DNA of 40,689 nt from Bacteroidales bacterium UBA3824 (GTDB lineage: Bacteria; Bacteroidota; Bacteroidia; Bacteroidales; UBA3824). Shown piece by piece: positions 1 through 8,895 of the stretch (positions are counted from its first letter, which is position 1; each line of letters opens with the position of its first letter). The notes below the pieces were generated by a model, which saw only the letters and a list, made by a program, of their open reading frames with translations, did no database searches and had not been told where the DNA came from. The stretch is from the NCBI GenBank assembly GCA_002393195.1, contig DGIK01000225.1, positions 23,656 to 64,344 of the forward strand, given 5' to 3'. Made by a program: the position numbers and the translations under genes.

Positions 1-567
1 GTGGAGATGTCGCCGCTCACCAAGAAACACCGCAGCAAGGAAGGCCTTGTGGAGCGTTTTGAGGCTATCTGCAACGGCAAGGAACTCTGCAACGCTTATT
101 CGGAACTCAACGACCCGATTGATCAGCGTCAACGTTTTGAAGACCAACTTCTTCTCGCCAAGCGCGGCGACGAGGAGGCTATGGTTTTGGACGAGGACTT
201 CCTCACCGCCATCGACCACGGTATGCCCCCGACGGCAGGTGTTGGCATCGGCATCGACCGTCTGACGATGATTATGACCAACAGCGAATCCATCCAAGAC
301 GTATTGTTCTTCCCGCAGATGAAACCTGAGAAGAAGTTTGAATACGACCCCGTGGAGGCCTACACAGCCATTGGTGTGCCGGCGGAGTGGGTGCCCGTAA
401 TTCAGAAACTCGGTTTCCTCAAAGTGGAAAACCTCGCCACCGCCAAGTTCGGCAAACTCTTCAACGACCTCTGCGGCATCAACAAGAAGGGCAAGATGAA
501 CCTCGCCAACCCGACTCAGGACGATGTAAAGGGTTGGATTGAGAAGGCCGGCGAAAAAATCTCATAA
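1..567 (+). CDS. lysS: lysyl-tRNA synthetase, class II (3' part, truncated by window edge)
   Basis: This is the C-terminal 188 residues of class II lysyl-tRNA synthetase, the cytoplasmic enzyme that charges tRNA-Lys. The true start lies before the window; the GTG at base 1 is an internal codon. The visible part holds the end of the catalytic core, including motif 3 (GVGIGIDR, visible residues 80-87, with the ATP-binding Arg) and the usual core ending LFFPQMKP near residue 109. About 77 further residues follow, rich in Lys and Gly ([18 protein letters not shown]), which E. coli LysS lacks. I recall such tails on Bacteroidetes LysRS; the role is unknown to me and may be RNA or protein binding. 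Identification is firm. Confidence 0.96.
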   Translation: MEMSPLTKKHRSKEGLVERFEAICNGKELCNAYSELNDPIDQRQRFEDQLLLAKRGDEEAMVLDEDFLTAIDHGMPPTAGVGIGIDRLTMIMTNSESIQDVLFFPQMKPEKKFEYDPVEAYTAIGVPAEWVPVIQKLGFLKVENLATAKFGKLFNDLCGINKKGKMNLANPTQDDVKGWIEKAGEKIS

Positions 568-571
568 AAAA

Positions 572-603
572 TTTGCACATCCCGAAAAATCTCCGTACCT
601 TTG
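572..603 (+). promoter_or_regulatory. Bacteroidetes-type promoter of rpsP operon
   Basis: TTTG at 572-575 and TACCTTTG at 596-603 are separated by 20 bases, an almost ideal match to the primary sigma consensus of Bacteroidetes (-33 TTTG, -7 TAnnTTTG). It lies between the lysS stop and rpsP, so the rpsP-rimM-acetyltransferase genes probably have their own transcript with a leader of roughly 45 nt. Confidence 0.8.
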
Positions 604-651
604 CGCACGAAAATTTTTTCAATTAAACAACACATATAATAATTACAAAAA

Positions 652-1227
652 ATGCCTGTTAAAGTAAGATTAGCAAGACAAGGTAAGAAGGGCTACGCAC
701 ACTACGCGATAGTGATTGCCGACTCAAGAGCGCCACGTGATGGCCGATTCATTGAAAAGATTGGTACTTACAACCCCAACACAGTACCGCAGCAAGTCGA
801 TATAAAGTTCGAGAGGGCTTTGTATTGGATTCAGACAGGCGCTCAGCCTACCGACACTTGCAGGTCGCTCCTTTCTATGAAGGGAGTATTGCTCAAAGAC
901 CACCTTCTCCGTGGCGTCAAGAAGGGCGCACTCACCGAGGAGCAGGCCGAGAGCAAGTTCCAAGCCTGGGTTTCCGACAAGGAAGCCAAACTCAACGCCA
1001 AGAAGGAAGCCAAGCTCAACGCCAAGAAAGAGGCTGCAAGCAAGGCTCTTGCCGAGGAGACCAAGAAGAAGGAAGCAAAACTCGCCGCAGTAGCCGCCAA
1101 GAAGGCTGAAGAAGCAGCCGCAGAGGCCGCCAAGAAAGCCGAAGAAGAGGCCGCTGCCGCAGCAGAGAATGCAGAGTCGCAACCCGCAGAAGCAGCAGCA
1201 CCCGCCGATGAACCCAAAGCTGAGTAA
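652..1227 (+). CDS. rpsP: 30S ribosomal protein S16
   Basis: Small-subunit ribosomal protein S16, needed for 30S assembly. The N-terminal ~85 residues form the conserved S16 fold, starting [18 protein letters not shown] and followed by [19 protein letters not shown]. The rest, to residue 191, is a low-complexity tail of Lys, Ala and Glu predicted to be helical. It includes a tandem repeat (AKLNAKKE twice, about residues 114-129) and ends in an acidic Ala/Pro stretch. The core is a normal S16; the tail doubles the length and is of a kind I recall from Bacteroidetes S16. First gene of a tight cluster with rimM and an acetyltransferase. Confidence 0.97.
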   Translation: MPVKVRLARQGKKGYAHYAIVIADSRAPRDGRFIEKIGTYNPNTVPQQVDIKFERALYWIQTGAQPTDTCRSLLSMKGVLLKDHLLRGVKKGALTEEQAESKFQAWVSDKEAKLNAKKEAKLNAKKEAASKALAEETKKKEAKLAAVAAKKAEEAAAEAAKKAEEEAAAAAENAESQPAEAAAPADEPKAE

Positions 1228-1768
1228 ATACTTCGACAAGTCCAAGTTGACTAAACTCGGCGAAATCGTTGCATTCAAAGGCACCAAGGGGGATGTTGTG
1301 CTAAGGCTCGACAATCCTAACTACGACATCAACAGTCAGGAACCTGTACTCGTCGAGACAGACGGGTACTTGGTTCCTTTTTTCGTACAAGAGGATTCGG
1401 TGTTCTATTCCAAAAACGGCGACATTTCGCTCCGTTTCGACACCATACAATCCAACGAGGATGCCGCAAGGGTGGTGCGCAAGCCGGTATATGTCTCCAA
1501 TGACGACCTCGTGGTAGATGAAGACGAAGACGACGAATACAACGACTTCAAGTACGCCAATTATGACGTGTTTGACCAAAACGACGCATTGCTCGGCAAG
1601 ATTGTCGATATTGACGACATCCCCGGCAACCCGTTGATAATCATACACAACTCTTTTGGCGAAGAAATACTTGTGCCGCTCAATGGCGCAGAAGTACTCG
1701 CCGAAAACGATACTATCCGCACCATAAAACTCTCAATCCCCGACGGACTATTGGACATCAACCGATGA
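1208..1768 (+). CDS. rimM: ribosome maturation factor RimM
   Basis: RimM binds S19 and helps process 16S rRNA and mature the head of the 30S subunit. The 186-residue product has the N-terminal RimM barrel ([20 protein letters not shown]) followed by the C-terminal PRC-barrel ([19 protein letters not shown] ... EEILVPLNG). I chose the ATG at 1208 because it places the first strand near the N-terminus as in other RimM proteins; an upstream in-frame ATG at 1169 would add 13 atypical residues deep inside rpsP. The chosen start overlaps the rpsP end by 20 bases, suggesting coupled translation of two ribosome-related proteins. An acidic stretch ([12 protein letters not shown]) links the two domains. 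Confidence 0.9.
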   Translation: MNPKLSKYFDKSKLTKLGEIVAFKGTKGDVVLRLDNPNYDINSQEPVLVETDGYLVPFFVQEDSVFYSKNGDISLRFDTIQSNEDAARVVRKPVYVSNDDLVVDEDEDDEYNDFKYANYDVFDQNDALLGKIVDIDDIPGNPLIIIHNSFGEEILVPLNGAEVLAENDTIRTIKLSIPDGLLDINR

Positions 1769-2289
1769 AAGACTCCCTTGTAACTCTCCGCGCACTCGAA
1801 CCCGACGACGTTGACTACCTCTACAAATGGGAAAACGACCCCGAAATTTGGAGAGTAAGCGCGACGATTGCGCCGTTTTCGCGGCACAGTCTGTTGGAGT
1901 ACATCGCAGATTCGTTGACGAAAGATGTCTTTGAGATGCATCAAGTGAGGCTCATCATCGTAGAAAACCTCAGTCGCAAGCCTGTGGGCGCGATAGACCT
2001 CTACGACGTATCTGTGCCCGATATGAGGGCGTCGGTTGGCATCAGCATCAATGCCACAGAACGCCGCCGCAACGGATTGGCTACAAGCGCGTTGAGATTG
2101 TTGACAGAATACGCCTTCGATATATTGGGCTTGCACCAACTCCACGCCCGCATCAGCGTTGGCAACGAGGCAAGCCGCCGACTATTCGCCAAATGCGGGT
2201 TCACAGAAAGCGGCATCCTTAGACAATGGCATCGCACCCCCGACGGATGGGAAGATCAGGTGGAGATGCAATTGATAGATGGAAAATAA
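1765..2289 (+). CDS. GNAT-family N-acetyltransferase (RimJ/RimL type)
   Basis: Acetyltransferase of 174 residues that should transfer acetyl from acetyl-CoA to an amino group; the substrate cannot be told. It begins like RimJ/RimL or SpeG proteins (VTLRALEPDDVDYLYKWEND) and has the acetyl-CoA pyrophosphate loop ERRRNGLATSALRLL near residues 93-107, then the motif B pattern LHQLHARISVGNEASRRLF with the conserved Asn. Its ATG overlaps the rimM TGA (ATGA), so it is translationally coupled to rimM. The position after rpsP-rimM makes a ribosomal-protein or protein N-terminus substrate plausible, but that is inference. A spermidine acetyltransferase-like role is an alternative. Confidence 0.88.
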   Translation: MKDSLVTLRALEPDDVDYLYKWENDPEIWRVSATIAPFSRHSLLEYIADSLTKDVFEMHQVRLIIVENLSRKPVGAIDLYDVSVPDMRASVGISINATERRRNGLATSALRLLTEYAFDILGLHQLHARISVGNEASRRLFAKCGFTESGILRQWHRTPDGWEDQVEMQLIDGK

Positions 2290-2292
2290 ATT

Positions 2293-2322
2293 TTTGTTTC
2301 ATAAATATAATGTGTATCTTTG
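2293..2322 (+). promoter_or_regulatory. Bacteroidetes-type promoter of ilvC
   Basis: TTTG at 2293-2296 and TATCTTTG at 2315-2322, spaced by 18 bases, fit the Bacteroidetes consensus. The predicted leader before the ilvC ATG is about 50 nt. I saw no attenuator or T-box-like structure in it. Confidence 0.75.
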
Positions 2323-2375
2323 CGACACTTTATAAATAGAAACGTCAAACTTATAAAACATTAAATTACAAACAA

Positions 2376-3419
2376 ATGGCAAAGATGAATTTTGGCGGTG
2401 TCGAGGAAAACGTAATGACCCGCGAAGAATTTCCATTGGAAAAAGCACGTGAAATCTTGAAGGACGAGACCATCGCCGTAATTGGTTATGGTGTACAGGG
2501 TCCGGGACAGTCGCTCAACCTCCGCGACAACGGCTTCAATGTAATCGTAGGACAGCGCGAGGGCAAGACCTATCAGAAGGCTGTCAACGACGGTTGGGTA
2601 CCCGGCAAGACTTTGTTCTCCATCGAAGAGGCTTGTCAGAAGGCAACTATCATTATGTGCCTCCTCTCCGACGCAGCTGTAATGTCGGTATGGCCCAAAA
2701 TCAAGCAGTACCTCACCGCAGGCAAGGCTCTCTACTTCTCGCACGGCTTTGCAATCACTTGGAACGACCGCACCGGTTGCGTTCCTCCTGCCGACATCGA
2801 CGTCATTATGGTTGCTCCCAAGGGTTCGGGCACATCGCTCCGCACGATGTTCCTCGAAGGCCGCGGCCTCAACTCTTCATACGCCGTATATCAGGACTAC
2901 ACCGGCAAGGCTATGGATCGTACATTGGCACTCGGCATTGGCATCGGTTCGGGTTACTTGTTTGAGACCACATTCCAGCGTGAGGCTACATCCGACCTCA
3001 CCGGCGAGCGTGGTTCGCTTATGGGCGCAATCCAGGGCTTGCTCCTCGCTCAGTACGAAGTATTGCGCGAGCACGGTCATTCGCCTTCGGAGGCATTCAA
3101 CGAGACTGTTGAGGAACTCACTCAGTCGCTTATGCCTCTCTTCGCTAAGAACGGTATGGACTGGATGTACGCCAACTGTTCTACTACCGCACAGCGCGGC
3201 GCATTGGATTGGTTCCCGAGGTTCCACGACGCTGTAAAGCCCGTTCTCGAATGGCTCTACCTCTCTGTAAAGACCGGCAACGAGGCTCAGATTTCCATCG
3301 ATTCCAATTCCAAGCCCGACTACCGCGAAGGCCTCGAGAAGGAACTCAAGGCTCTACGCGAGAGCGAAATGTGGCAGACCGCCGTTACAGTTCGTAAACT
3401 CCGCCCGGAAAACAACTAA
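2376..3419 (+). CDS. ilvC: ketol-acid reductoisomerase
   Basis: Catalyses the NADPH-dependent isomerisation and reduction of acetolactate in valine, leucine and isoleucine synthesis. The 347-residue protein has the Rossmann nucleotide-binding loop GYGVQGPGQS at residues 37-46, followed by VIVGQREGK, and the C-terminal helical knot domain with the metal-binding acidic residues (LTGERGSLMGAIQGLL, then EAFNETVEELTQSLMPL). The PGQS form of the loop and the length fit the short KARI subgroup I associate with Bacteroidetes. It stands alone behind its own promoter; the next enzyme of the pathway, ilvD, lies some 14 kb downstream. Confidence 0.97.
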   Translation: MAKMNFGGVEENVMTREEFPLEKAREILKDETIAVIGYGVQGPGQSLNLRDNGFNVIVGQREGKTYQKAVNDGWVPGKTLFSIEEACQKATIIMCLLSDAAVMSVWPKIKQYLTAGKALYFSHGFAITWNDRTGCVPPADIDVIMVAPKGSGTSLRTMFLEGRGLNSSYAVYQDYTGKAMDRTLALGIGIGSGYLFETTFQREATSDLTGERGSLMGAIQGLLLAQYEVLREHGHSPSEAFNETVEELTQSLMPLFAKNGMDWMYANCSTTAQRGALDWFPRFHDAVKPVLEWLYLSVKTGNEAQISIDSNSKPDYREGLEKELKALRESEMWQTAVTVRKLRPENN

Positions 3420-3456
3420 TCGTTTCCCACGGTTGGAATTTTTGAGTAAATAAAAC

Positions 3457-3506
3457 AGCCGCCGCAAAGTCTTGGATGACAAGAATTTGCGGCGGCTTAG
3501 TTTTTT
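3457..3506 (+). terminator. rho-independent terminator after ilvC
   Basis: A perfect 12-bp GC-rich stem (AGCCGCCGCAAA at 3457-3468 with its complement at 3486-3497), loop of 17 bases, followed closely by a run of six T. It lies 38 bases after the ilvC stop. The rest of 3420-3752 holds no gene; a TAGTTTTG at 3611-3618 could be the -7 element for the next gene. Confidence 0.85.
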
Positions 3507-3752
3507 GTATGAGAACGAAATCCTTTAACTTCTCCAACAATTTTGCAGTGATTTCGAGGTCAAATAAACAATTTCTTTTAATATAAAAAGCATCTTTCAA
3601 AAATTTTTATTAGTTTTGTGCCATGATAAAAGTGTGATTTTGTAGAATTTGTATTACATTTTTCACAAAAAAGCAATGTTTCATCATTTTTTGGAACGAT
3701 TTTTGGCATTAGAATGTTGACAAAGATAATTAACAAAAAACTATTATAAATC

Positions 3753-5675
3753 ATGAAATCAAAATATCTGTTCACAAGCGTTGTGGCTCTTGCGCTCCTC
3801 TCTGGATGTATCAAGGAGGAGGGCGACGATATGATGATAATTAGGTCTGTTGTGGATGACAAAAGCGCAGAGAAAATCACCATTGTTACCGCTGAAGATG
3901 GTTACATGGAGGGACTCGCTACGAAAGACAGCGTTATTGTCAACAGCTACGAGCCGCCAGAGAACGTTAGTAATGAGATTCGGGTGAATTGTTATGTTAC
4001 AATGCACTCTGAGTTTTCCGAATTCACAAACCGCAACAAGATTAAACACGTCGGCTATGTGTATTCCCATGACCCAAATCCTGCTATTGGTAAAGATGGG
4101 TGTAAATTCAGTATGTTTACTGGCTCTACGCCTAAGTACCCCAAGGGGTATGTTTCAAGTGGGTCTTCTGTTTCTGAACACGATGCTGTGTTTGATTTGA
4201 CACTTGAATGGCTTGATTTGAATTCCACCTACTTTGTCCGTTCTTTTGCCACATATGAAGCAGAAGATGAGGCTAAGAATAAAGATTCAGTCGTCTATAA
4301 CAACCGTGTTGTTGAGGTAAAGACTGTTCTGCCAGAAGATGTTTGGGTCAAGAGAAATGATGCTCCGACGGAAATGACTACGCGTTCCAACGCTTTTGTT
4401 TGTACAGTAGGTGAGGACGTATATATGTACGGAGGTCGAAATGGCGGTTTCAGTTGTTGCAATGATCTATGGAAATATGACCCGGTAAAGGACGTATGGC
4501 AGCAGCAAAGCACGTTTGAACCGGTGAACGGACATTATTACAACGAAGCCAAAAGAAGCAATGGAGCAATGTTCGCGTACCCTAATAACGGAGACCAGTT
4601 GCTTTATATCGTGGGAGGCGAGCTGGAGGATGGCACATACACTGGTAAAGTATTCTATTACAGTGTCAAAAACAATCGTTTCGCAAGTCCATTGGATCAT
4701 CCCAACAAGGGTAAAAAGTATCCTGTTTTCAATTCAGATGGTAGTCCTGTGTATGAAAAGGATGCCAATGGAGTTGAAAAAGAGCCAAAAGTGCAAGAGA
4801 TGTCAGACATGAGCAGAGATTATGTTGAGGATTTGCCTATATTCAAAATGGTTGGATCCCAGAAACAGCATTTTGGTCTCGCTGGTGCTGTGGCGTTTTC
4901 ATTGACAGACAATGGATTTACAAAGTATTTTATCGCATTTGGCAAGAACAACGTAACGGGCGATGGACAAAAGCACATTCAAACATCTGTTTATGAATAT
5001 GATGTTACCTACGATCGCACATGTAATGGTGTTAATGAACTTAGTGAATGGGCTTGGACAGAAACCGGTATTACTGTTAATGGTAATACGGACAGTAAAT
5101 ATGTAGAAGGCTTATATCAACCTGTATGCGTACAAAATGGCAATAGTGTGATATTGGGCACTGGTGAAAGCTCCAAAGGTGGTGTTTCGAGAAATTTCTA
5201 CAATGTATCCTATTCGATACAGAATCAAAAAGTTAATATGACATTAATCCCTGTTAATGACGTATTTAAAGGAGATGGGGCTGAAGACGAAGGATTCAAG
5301 CCAAGAGCCAATGCTTCAGCATTCTATCTTCATTACACCAAGGGAAGTACGCAATATGACAGATTTTACATTGGTTGCGGACGTACATGTGTGGAGGACG
5401 AATACAATTATGGAAGTGATCAACTTATTAACGACCTGTGGTGTTATGATCTCAACAGCCGTCAGTGGTCTCGTAAGTCAGACTGCTATTCTCGTATTCC
5501 TCGTCAGGGTGCGGTAGGATTTGCCACCAAACGAGATGACGAACACTTCAAGGGAGATAGTTTTGTAAAGGATTTAGGCGAGGAAGTGCGAGGTATGATT
5601 TCATTCGGCAGTGGATATATTCTTGAAGAAGGATACAAAGCCACGCTCAACGACAATTGGGAGTACATCCCGTAA
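3753..5675 (+). CDS. Kelch-like beta-propeller lipoprotein
   Basis: Predicted lipoprotein of 640 residues: a signal peptide ends in the lipobox LLSGC (Cys19), followed by acidic residues (KEEGDD) as is common for surface-exposed Bacteroidetes lipoproteins. Residues ~20-190 look like an Ig/fibronectin-type region. From about residue 200 on, strands with a Gly-rich ending recur: VYMYGGRNG (~222), LLYIVGGE (~283), KYFIAFGK (~391), VILGTGES (~465), RFYIGCGR (~537), MISFGSG (~614). Together with DLWKYDPVKDVW and DLWCYDLNSRQWS this is the Kelch pattern and suggests a six-bladed propeller. Ligand unknown. The following barrel gene starts 39 bases later and may be co-transcribed. Confidence 0.82.
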   Translation: MKSKYLFTSVVALALLSGCIKEEGDDMMIIRSVVDDKSAEKITIVTAEDGYMEGLATKDSVIVNSYEPPENVSNEIRVNCYVTMHSEFSEFTNRNKIKHVGYVYSHDPNPAIGKDGCKFSMFTGSTPKYPKGYVSSGSSVSEHDAVFDLTLEWLDLNSTYFVRSFATYEAEDEAKNKDSVVYNNRVVEVKTVLPEDVWVKRNDAPTEMTTRSNAFVCTVGEDVYMYGGRNGGFSCCNDLWKYDPVKDVWQQQSTFEPVNGHYYNEAKRSNGAMFAYPNNGDQLLYIVGGELEDGTYTGKVFYYSVKNNRFASPLDHPNKGKKYPVFNSDGSPVYEKDANGVEKEPKVQEMSDMSRDYVEDLPIFKMVGSQKQHFGLAGAVAFSLTDNGFTKYFIAFGKNNVTGDGQKHIQTSVYEYDVTYDRTCNGVNELSEWAWTETGITVNGNTDSKYVEGLYQPVCVQNGNSVILGTGESSKGGVSRNFYNVSYSIQNQKVNMTLIPVNDVFKGDGAEDEGFKPRANASAFYLHYTKGSTQYDRFYIGCGRTCVEDEYNYGSDQLINDLWCYDLNSRQWSRKSDCYSRIPRQGAVGFATKRDDEHFKGDSFVKDLGEEVRGMISFGSGYILEEGYKATLNDNWEYIP

Positions 5676-5714
5676 AGTGGTCCGATTTGTTAAACGCAAT
5701 TTAATGTCATCATT

Positions 5715-6485
5715 ATGAAAAAGATAATTTTAGCATTAGTTATGGCAATGGTTGTCGCATTGCCGGCTATGTCGCAGGGATTTGGCGGTATGGGTATGGA
5801 AGGCATCAGCAAGTCGGAATACCGCTACTGGAACTTTGTGATGGGTGTCAATGTTGGTTTTGGCAGCACCATTGGCAAGAATAACAGCAACTTGTACATA
5901 AAGACCAATGTGGGCGACTTTCCGCAGGAGAAGGAGGGCTTCTCCATCACGCCTGGCTATCATCTGGGTTTTGTGTACAATTACGACCTGCTCAACAACA
6001 GGATGGGTGTCGTGGCTGGATTGGAGTACATCAATTACGGTGTGCAAAATATTTACAGCTCCACAGTCAACGATTTGAAGGTGAAGACCACTTACCGTGC
6101 TACGGGCATTGCGATTCCCATCTTGTTCAAATTCAGCAGTTCAGACATCTACCGCGATATGAAATACACCTGCATCGGCATCAAGCCCATCATCAATATG
6201 GGTGTGATGCAGAAGCAGAAGGCTGACGGATGGACGGCAGACGATTACGGCGGCAAGGTAGATGACAAAAATACATTCGCGATGGCGGCTACTTTCGGAT
6301 TCAATTACAGCATGTTGAGCGTCAATATCGACTACATGTTTAAGGAGTTTGTGAAGACAGACGACGTAAAGGGGCACATCTTCCTCTGCGTAAGCTACAA
6401 TCTCCCGATGACGCGCTGGCTCTGCATCCACAACTGGACTGCCGAAAAAATCCGCCGCAAGATCAAGGGCAAAAACGGAATGTAA
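5715..6485 (+). CDS. outer-membrane beta-barrel protein (porin-like)
   Basis: A 256-residue exported protein with signal peptide MKKIILALVMAMVVALPAMSQ. The mature part has many alternating hydrophobic/polar strands with aromatic ends (YRYWNFVMGVNVGFGS, ITPGYHLGFVYNYDLL, RMGVVAGLEYINYGVQ, AMAATFGFNYSMLSVNIDYM), the pattern of the small PorT/OmpW-like barrels common in Bacteroidetes. A Gly/Met-rich stretch (GFGGMGMEG) follows the signal cleavage site. The end is basic (AEKIRRKIKGKNGM) rather than finishing on an aromatic residue as many barrels do. No specific function can be assigned. Probably in one transcript with the Kelch lipoprotein and closed by a terminator. Confidence 0.75.
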   Translation: MKKIILALVMAMVVALPAMSQGFGGMGMEGISKSEYRYWNFVMGVNVGFGSTIGKNNSNLYIKTNVGDFPQEKEGFSITPGYHLGFVYNYDLLNNRMGVVAGLEYINYGVQNIYSSTVNDLKVKTTYRATGIAIPILFKFSSSDIYRDMKYTCIGIKPIINMGVMQKQKADGWTADDYGGKVDDKNTFAMAATFGFNYSMLSVNIDYMFKEFVKTDDVKGHIFLCVSYNLPMTRWLCIHNWTAEKIRRKIKGKNGM

Positions 6486-6524
6486 AACAAGTTTTCATGA
6501 TAATAGATTTTTTGTCAAGTAGTG

Positions 6525-6556
6525 CATCCGCAGATTATGTCTGCGGGTGTTTTTTT
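6525..6556 (+). terminator. rho-independent terminator
   Basis: A 10-bp stem (CATCCGCAGA at 6525-6534 with TCTGCGGGTG at 6540-6549, one G-T pair), 5-base loop, then a run of seven T. It closes the Kelch lipoprotein/barrel unit. Confidence 0.85.
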
Positions 6557-6581
6557 ATTTCTGTTTTTCGTATAAAAATGT

Positions 6582-6589
6582 TACCTTTG
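6582..6589 (+). promoter_or_regulatory. Bacteroidetes-type -7 element
   Basis: TACCTTTG followed by CGGCG matches the -7 consensus; the -33 region is only T-rich. It lies just after a terminator and 33 bases before the small membrane protein gene, so it should start the transcript for that gene and the caspase-fold protein. Confidence 0.7.
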
Positions 6590-6621
6590 CGGCGTATTTT
6601 AATAAGCATTGATATAAAAAA

Positions 6622-6933
6622 ATGGAAGTTCACGGCAGAAACGAAAGCAATTCTAAGCTAAACAACATCGCGGCTGGCATCGGCGTAGGGCTTGCAGTGC
6701 CCTTGCTGGTGTTTGTGCTGTATTGGTACGCCAAATTTTATCCGCAGTTTACCCTCGGCGGAATGTTCACGCAGTTTAAGGCGGAGGCATTGATGAAGAT
6801 GATAAGCCTCTGCGCCTCGCCTGTGCTGCTGGTGTTTTATTATTTCAATAAGAAGCAGTGGGACCAGGGCTCCAAGGGTATCATAATATCCGTTGTGTTG
6901 CTGCTTGTAGCCACGCTCATCATCAAAATCTGA
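6622..6933 (+). CDS. small membrane protein with three predicted TM segments
   Basis: A 103-residue protein with a polar N-terminus (MEVHGRNESNSKLNN) and three hydrophobic segments at about residues 17-39, 57-75 and 84-102. I do not recognise the family; the shape resembles small conserved Bacteroidales membrane proteins without a known role. It has a clear promoter upstream, and the next gene starts five bases after its stop, so the two are very likely co-transcribed. Confidence 0.72.
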   Translation: MEVHGRNESNSKLNNIAAGIGVGLAVPLLVFVLYWYAKFYPQFTLGGMFTQFKAEALMKMISLCASPVLLVFYYFNKKQWDQGSKGIIISVVLLLVATLIIKI

Positions 6934-6938
6934 TTTTT

Positions 6939-8840
6939 ATGCGCATCTTGCCCATCATAATAGCGATAATGCTGCCGTTCACTATTTTTGCGCAGGTGAA
7001 GGAGGTGGTGCTCGACGAGGATTTTGTCAATAATGGCACGGGATGGCCGGAGGACATCACCGACGATTTTTCGGCGAGCGTCAATTCGGGTACTTATTAC
7101 CTGACTCACAAGCGCAATGCCGGCTCCAAGATTTTCGACGTGCCTCTTAGGATGTACCTCGGCGAAAATTACTATATCGAGATAGATGGCAAGTGCAACG
7201 AAGGCTCTGCGGCCGGCGGCTATGGCATCGTGTGGGGCAAGGGCAGGACAGGGTATTTTGTGTTTGCAATCACGCCCGGTGGTCGTTTCTTTGTGCGCAA
7301 GATGAGAGCGGGGCAGGAGGGCGAGTTTCTTCTCGGTCCCAAGAGTTGCCCATTCATCAACAAGGTGGCGCCCATCTCAGGTGTCAGGGGCGCATATACC
7401 AAGCCTCGCAACAAGATACGTGTCCAGTATTCCAAAAAGGAACTTATGTTTTTCATCAACGACCATTATGTCGGACACATCCCAAACGTGCGGTATTTCG
7501 GCAACAATGCGGGTGTAATACTGTATGGGCGTCAGAATGTGGAAATCAATAAGTTTGGGGCATTTGGCACCAAGATATACGAGCGCGTGAAGGATTACAA
7601 TGCCGCCATGCGCGTGATTACATACGCCATAGAAGACGGCGTGGACGACAATGGCGAAAGGCTTGGCAACGGTGATTGCCGTGTATCTCCGGGCGAGACC
7701 ATCAAACTCGCTGTTACTATGAAAAACCAGGGATATGGCAAGTGCGACGGTCTCAAAGCCACATTCTATTCGGTGGGCGGACACGTTACGGTGATAGACC
7801 AGGATGTGCCGCAGTATCTCAAAGACCTCGATAAGAATGAAAGTCAGATACTCGACCTAAAATTCAGGGTGAGCCCTGCGTGTCCTAATCAGCATTTGTA
7901 TTTCAGGATAGACCTCACCGACGACAAGGATCAGCTTGCCGAGAGCGTGCCGATGACAGTGGTGCTCAACAATCCCATTACTCCAATCAATAGGGAAGGG
8001 GACGGCACTATTTCCTTCACCCTCAATCTGCGTGAAAGCGACACCCACGATATCAATGCCGGTCTGCCTTTCACCATGAACAACGCCGACAATACCTACG
8101 CTGTAATTGTTGGATTGGAGAGTTACCAACGTCTGCCAAAGGCTAAATACGCCGTCAACGATGCCAAGATTTTTTATAATTATCTCGTGAAGGTAATCAA
8201 CGTGCCGCGCAATAATATCCTCTATGCCATCAATCAGAAGGCGACGCTCAAGGATGTGGTGGATATTTTCAAAATGCGTGGATTGTTGCAGTCGAAGCTG
8301 TATGGCAAGCAGGGAGTGGATTTGATATTTTATTTCACGGGGCTTGGAGCTTGCGGCAACAATGGCATGGAGCCTTGTCTGATGCTTTTTGATTCCAATG
8401 CTGCGAATCCGATGGAGACGGGCTACCCGCTTTCGTCGTTGTTGAAGTCGTTGCGCTCATACGATATACATTCGCTTATGTGTTTTTTTGAGACGTCTTT
8501 TGCTGGTGTCGATAGAGATGGACATTCCTTTATGTCGCCCGGCAGCTCGATAATCTCCAATGCAGCTTTCCCAATGGTGGCAGACCAGCGTACATGCCTT
8601 ATGTATGCCTCTGGCAGCAATGTGATGAATCCCGTGGTGGAGAATAGTTCGCATGGAATGTTTACCCATTACATGCTTTCCGCCCTCAAAAATTATGCTC
8701 AGGCGAGGTCGTATCTCGATATGAAACGCTTGTATGAGCATATTTACCAAAATATGGATAGGGAAGGCAAGGCTCGGCGCATCAGCATCTTTCCGCGTAT
8801 GGACTGCCTCAATGTTGACGGCATCAGGCTGTTGAAGTAG
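6939..8840 (+). CDS. secreted caspase-fold protein with lost catalytic dyad (pseudo-protease)
   Basis: A 633-residue exported protein. The ATG at 6939 gives signal peptide MRILPIIIAIMLPFTIFAQ; an earlier in-frame ATG inside the preceding gene would hide it. Residues ~25-215 resemble a concanavalin/LamG-like sandwich, and ~220-350 a CARDB/Ig-like domain (SPGETIKLAVTMKNQG, then NESQILDLKFRVSP). From ~385 on it is a C14 caspase domain (YAVIVGLESYQ, AVNDAKIFYNYL, VDLIFYFTGLGA, YPLSSLLKSL). The catalytic His expected in the YxGHG motif is Leu469 (FTGLGA), and the Cys expected in the DACFSG motif is Ser520 (ETSFAG). The fold is kept but peptidase activity should be absent. A binding or scaffold role is an inference. 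Confidence 0.85.
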   Translation: MRILPIIIAIMLPFTIFAQVKEVVLDEDFVNNGTGWPEDITDDFSASVNSGTYYLTHKRNAGSKIFDVPLRMYLGENYYIEIDGKCNEGSAAGGYGIVWGKGRTGYFVFAITPGGRFFVRKMRAGQEGEFLLGPKSCPFINKVAPISGVRGAYTKPRNKIRVQYSKKELMFFINDHYVGHIPNVRYFGNNAGVILYGRQNVEINKFGAFGTKIYERVKDYNAAMRVITYAIEDGVDDNGERLGNGDCRVSPGETIKLAVTMKNQGYGKCDGLKATFYSVGGHVTVIDQDVPQYLKDLDKNESQILDLKFRVSPACPNQHLYFRIDLTDDKDQLAESVPMTVVLNNPITPINREGDGTISFTLNLRESDTHDINAGLPFTMNNADNTYAVIVGLESYQRLPKAKYAVNDAKIFYNYLVKVINVPRNNILYAINQKATLKDVVDIFKMRGLLQSKLYGKQGVDLIFYFTGLGACGNNGMEPCLMLFDSNAANPMETGYPLSSLLKSLRSYDIHSLMCFFETSFAGVDRDGHSFMSPGSSIISNAAFPMVADQRTCLMYASGSNVMNPVVENSSHGMFTHYMLSALKNYAQARSYLDMKRLYEHIYQNMDREGKARRISIFPRMDCLNVDGIRLLK

Positions 8841-8895
8841 GGGAGAGGAAAGAGGAGAGATTAAAGATTGGATAAAAAAACTAATTAAATAATCA

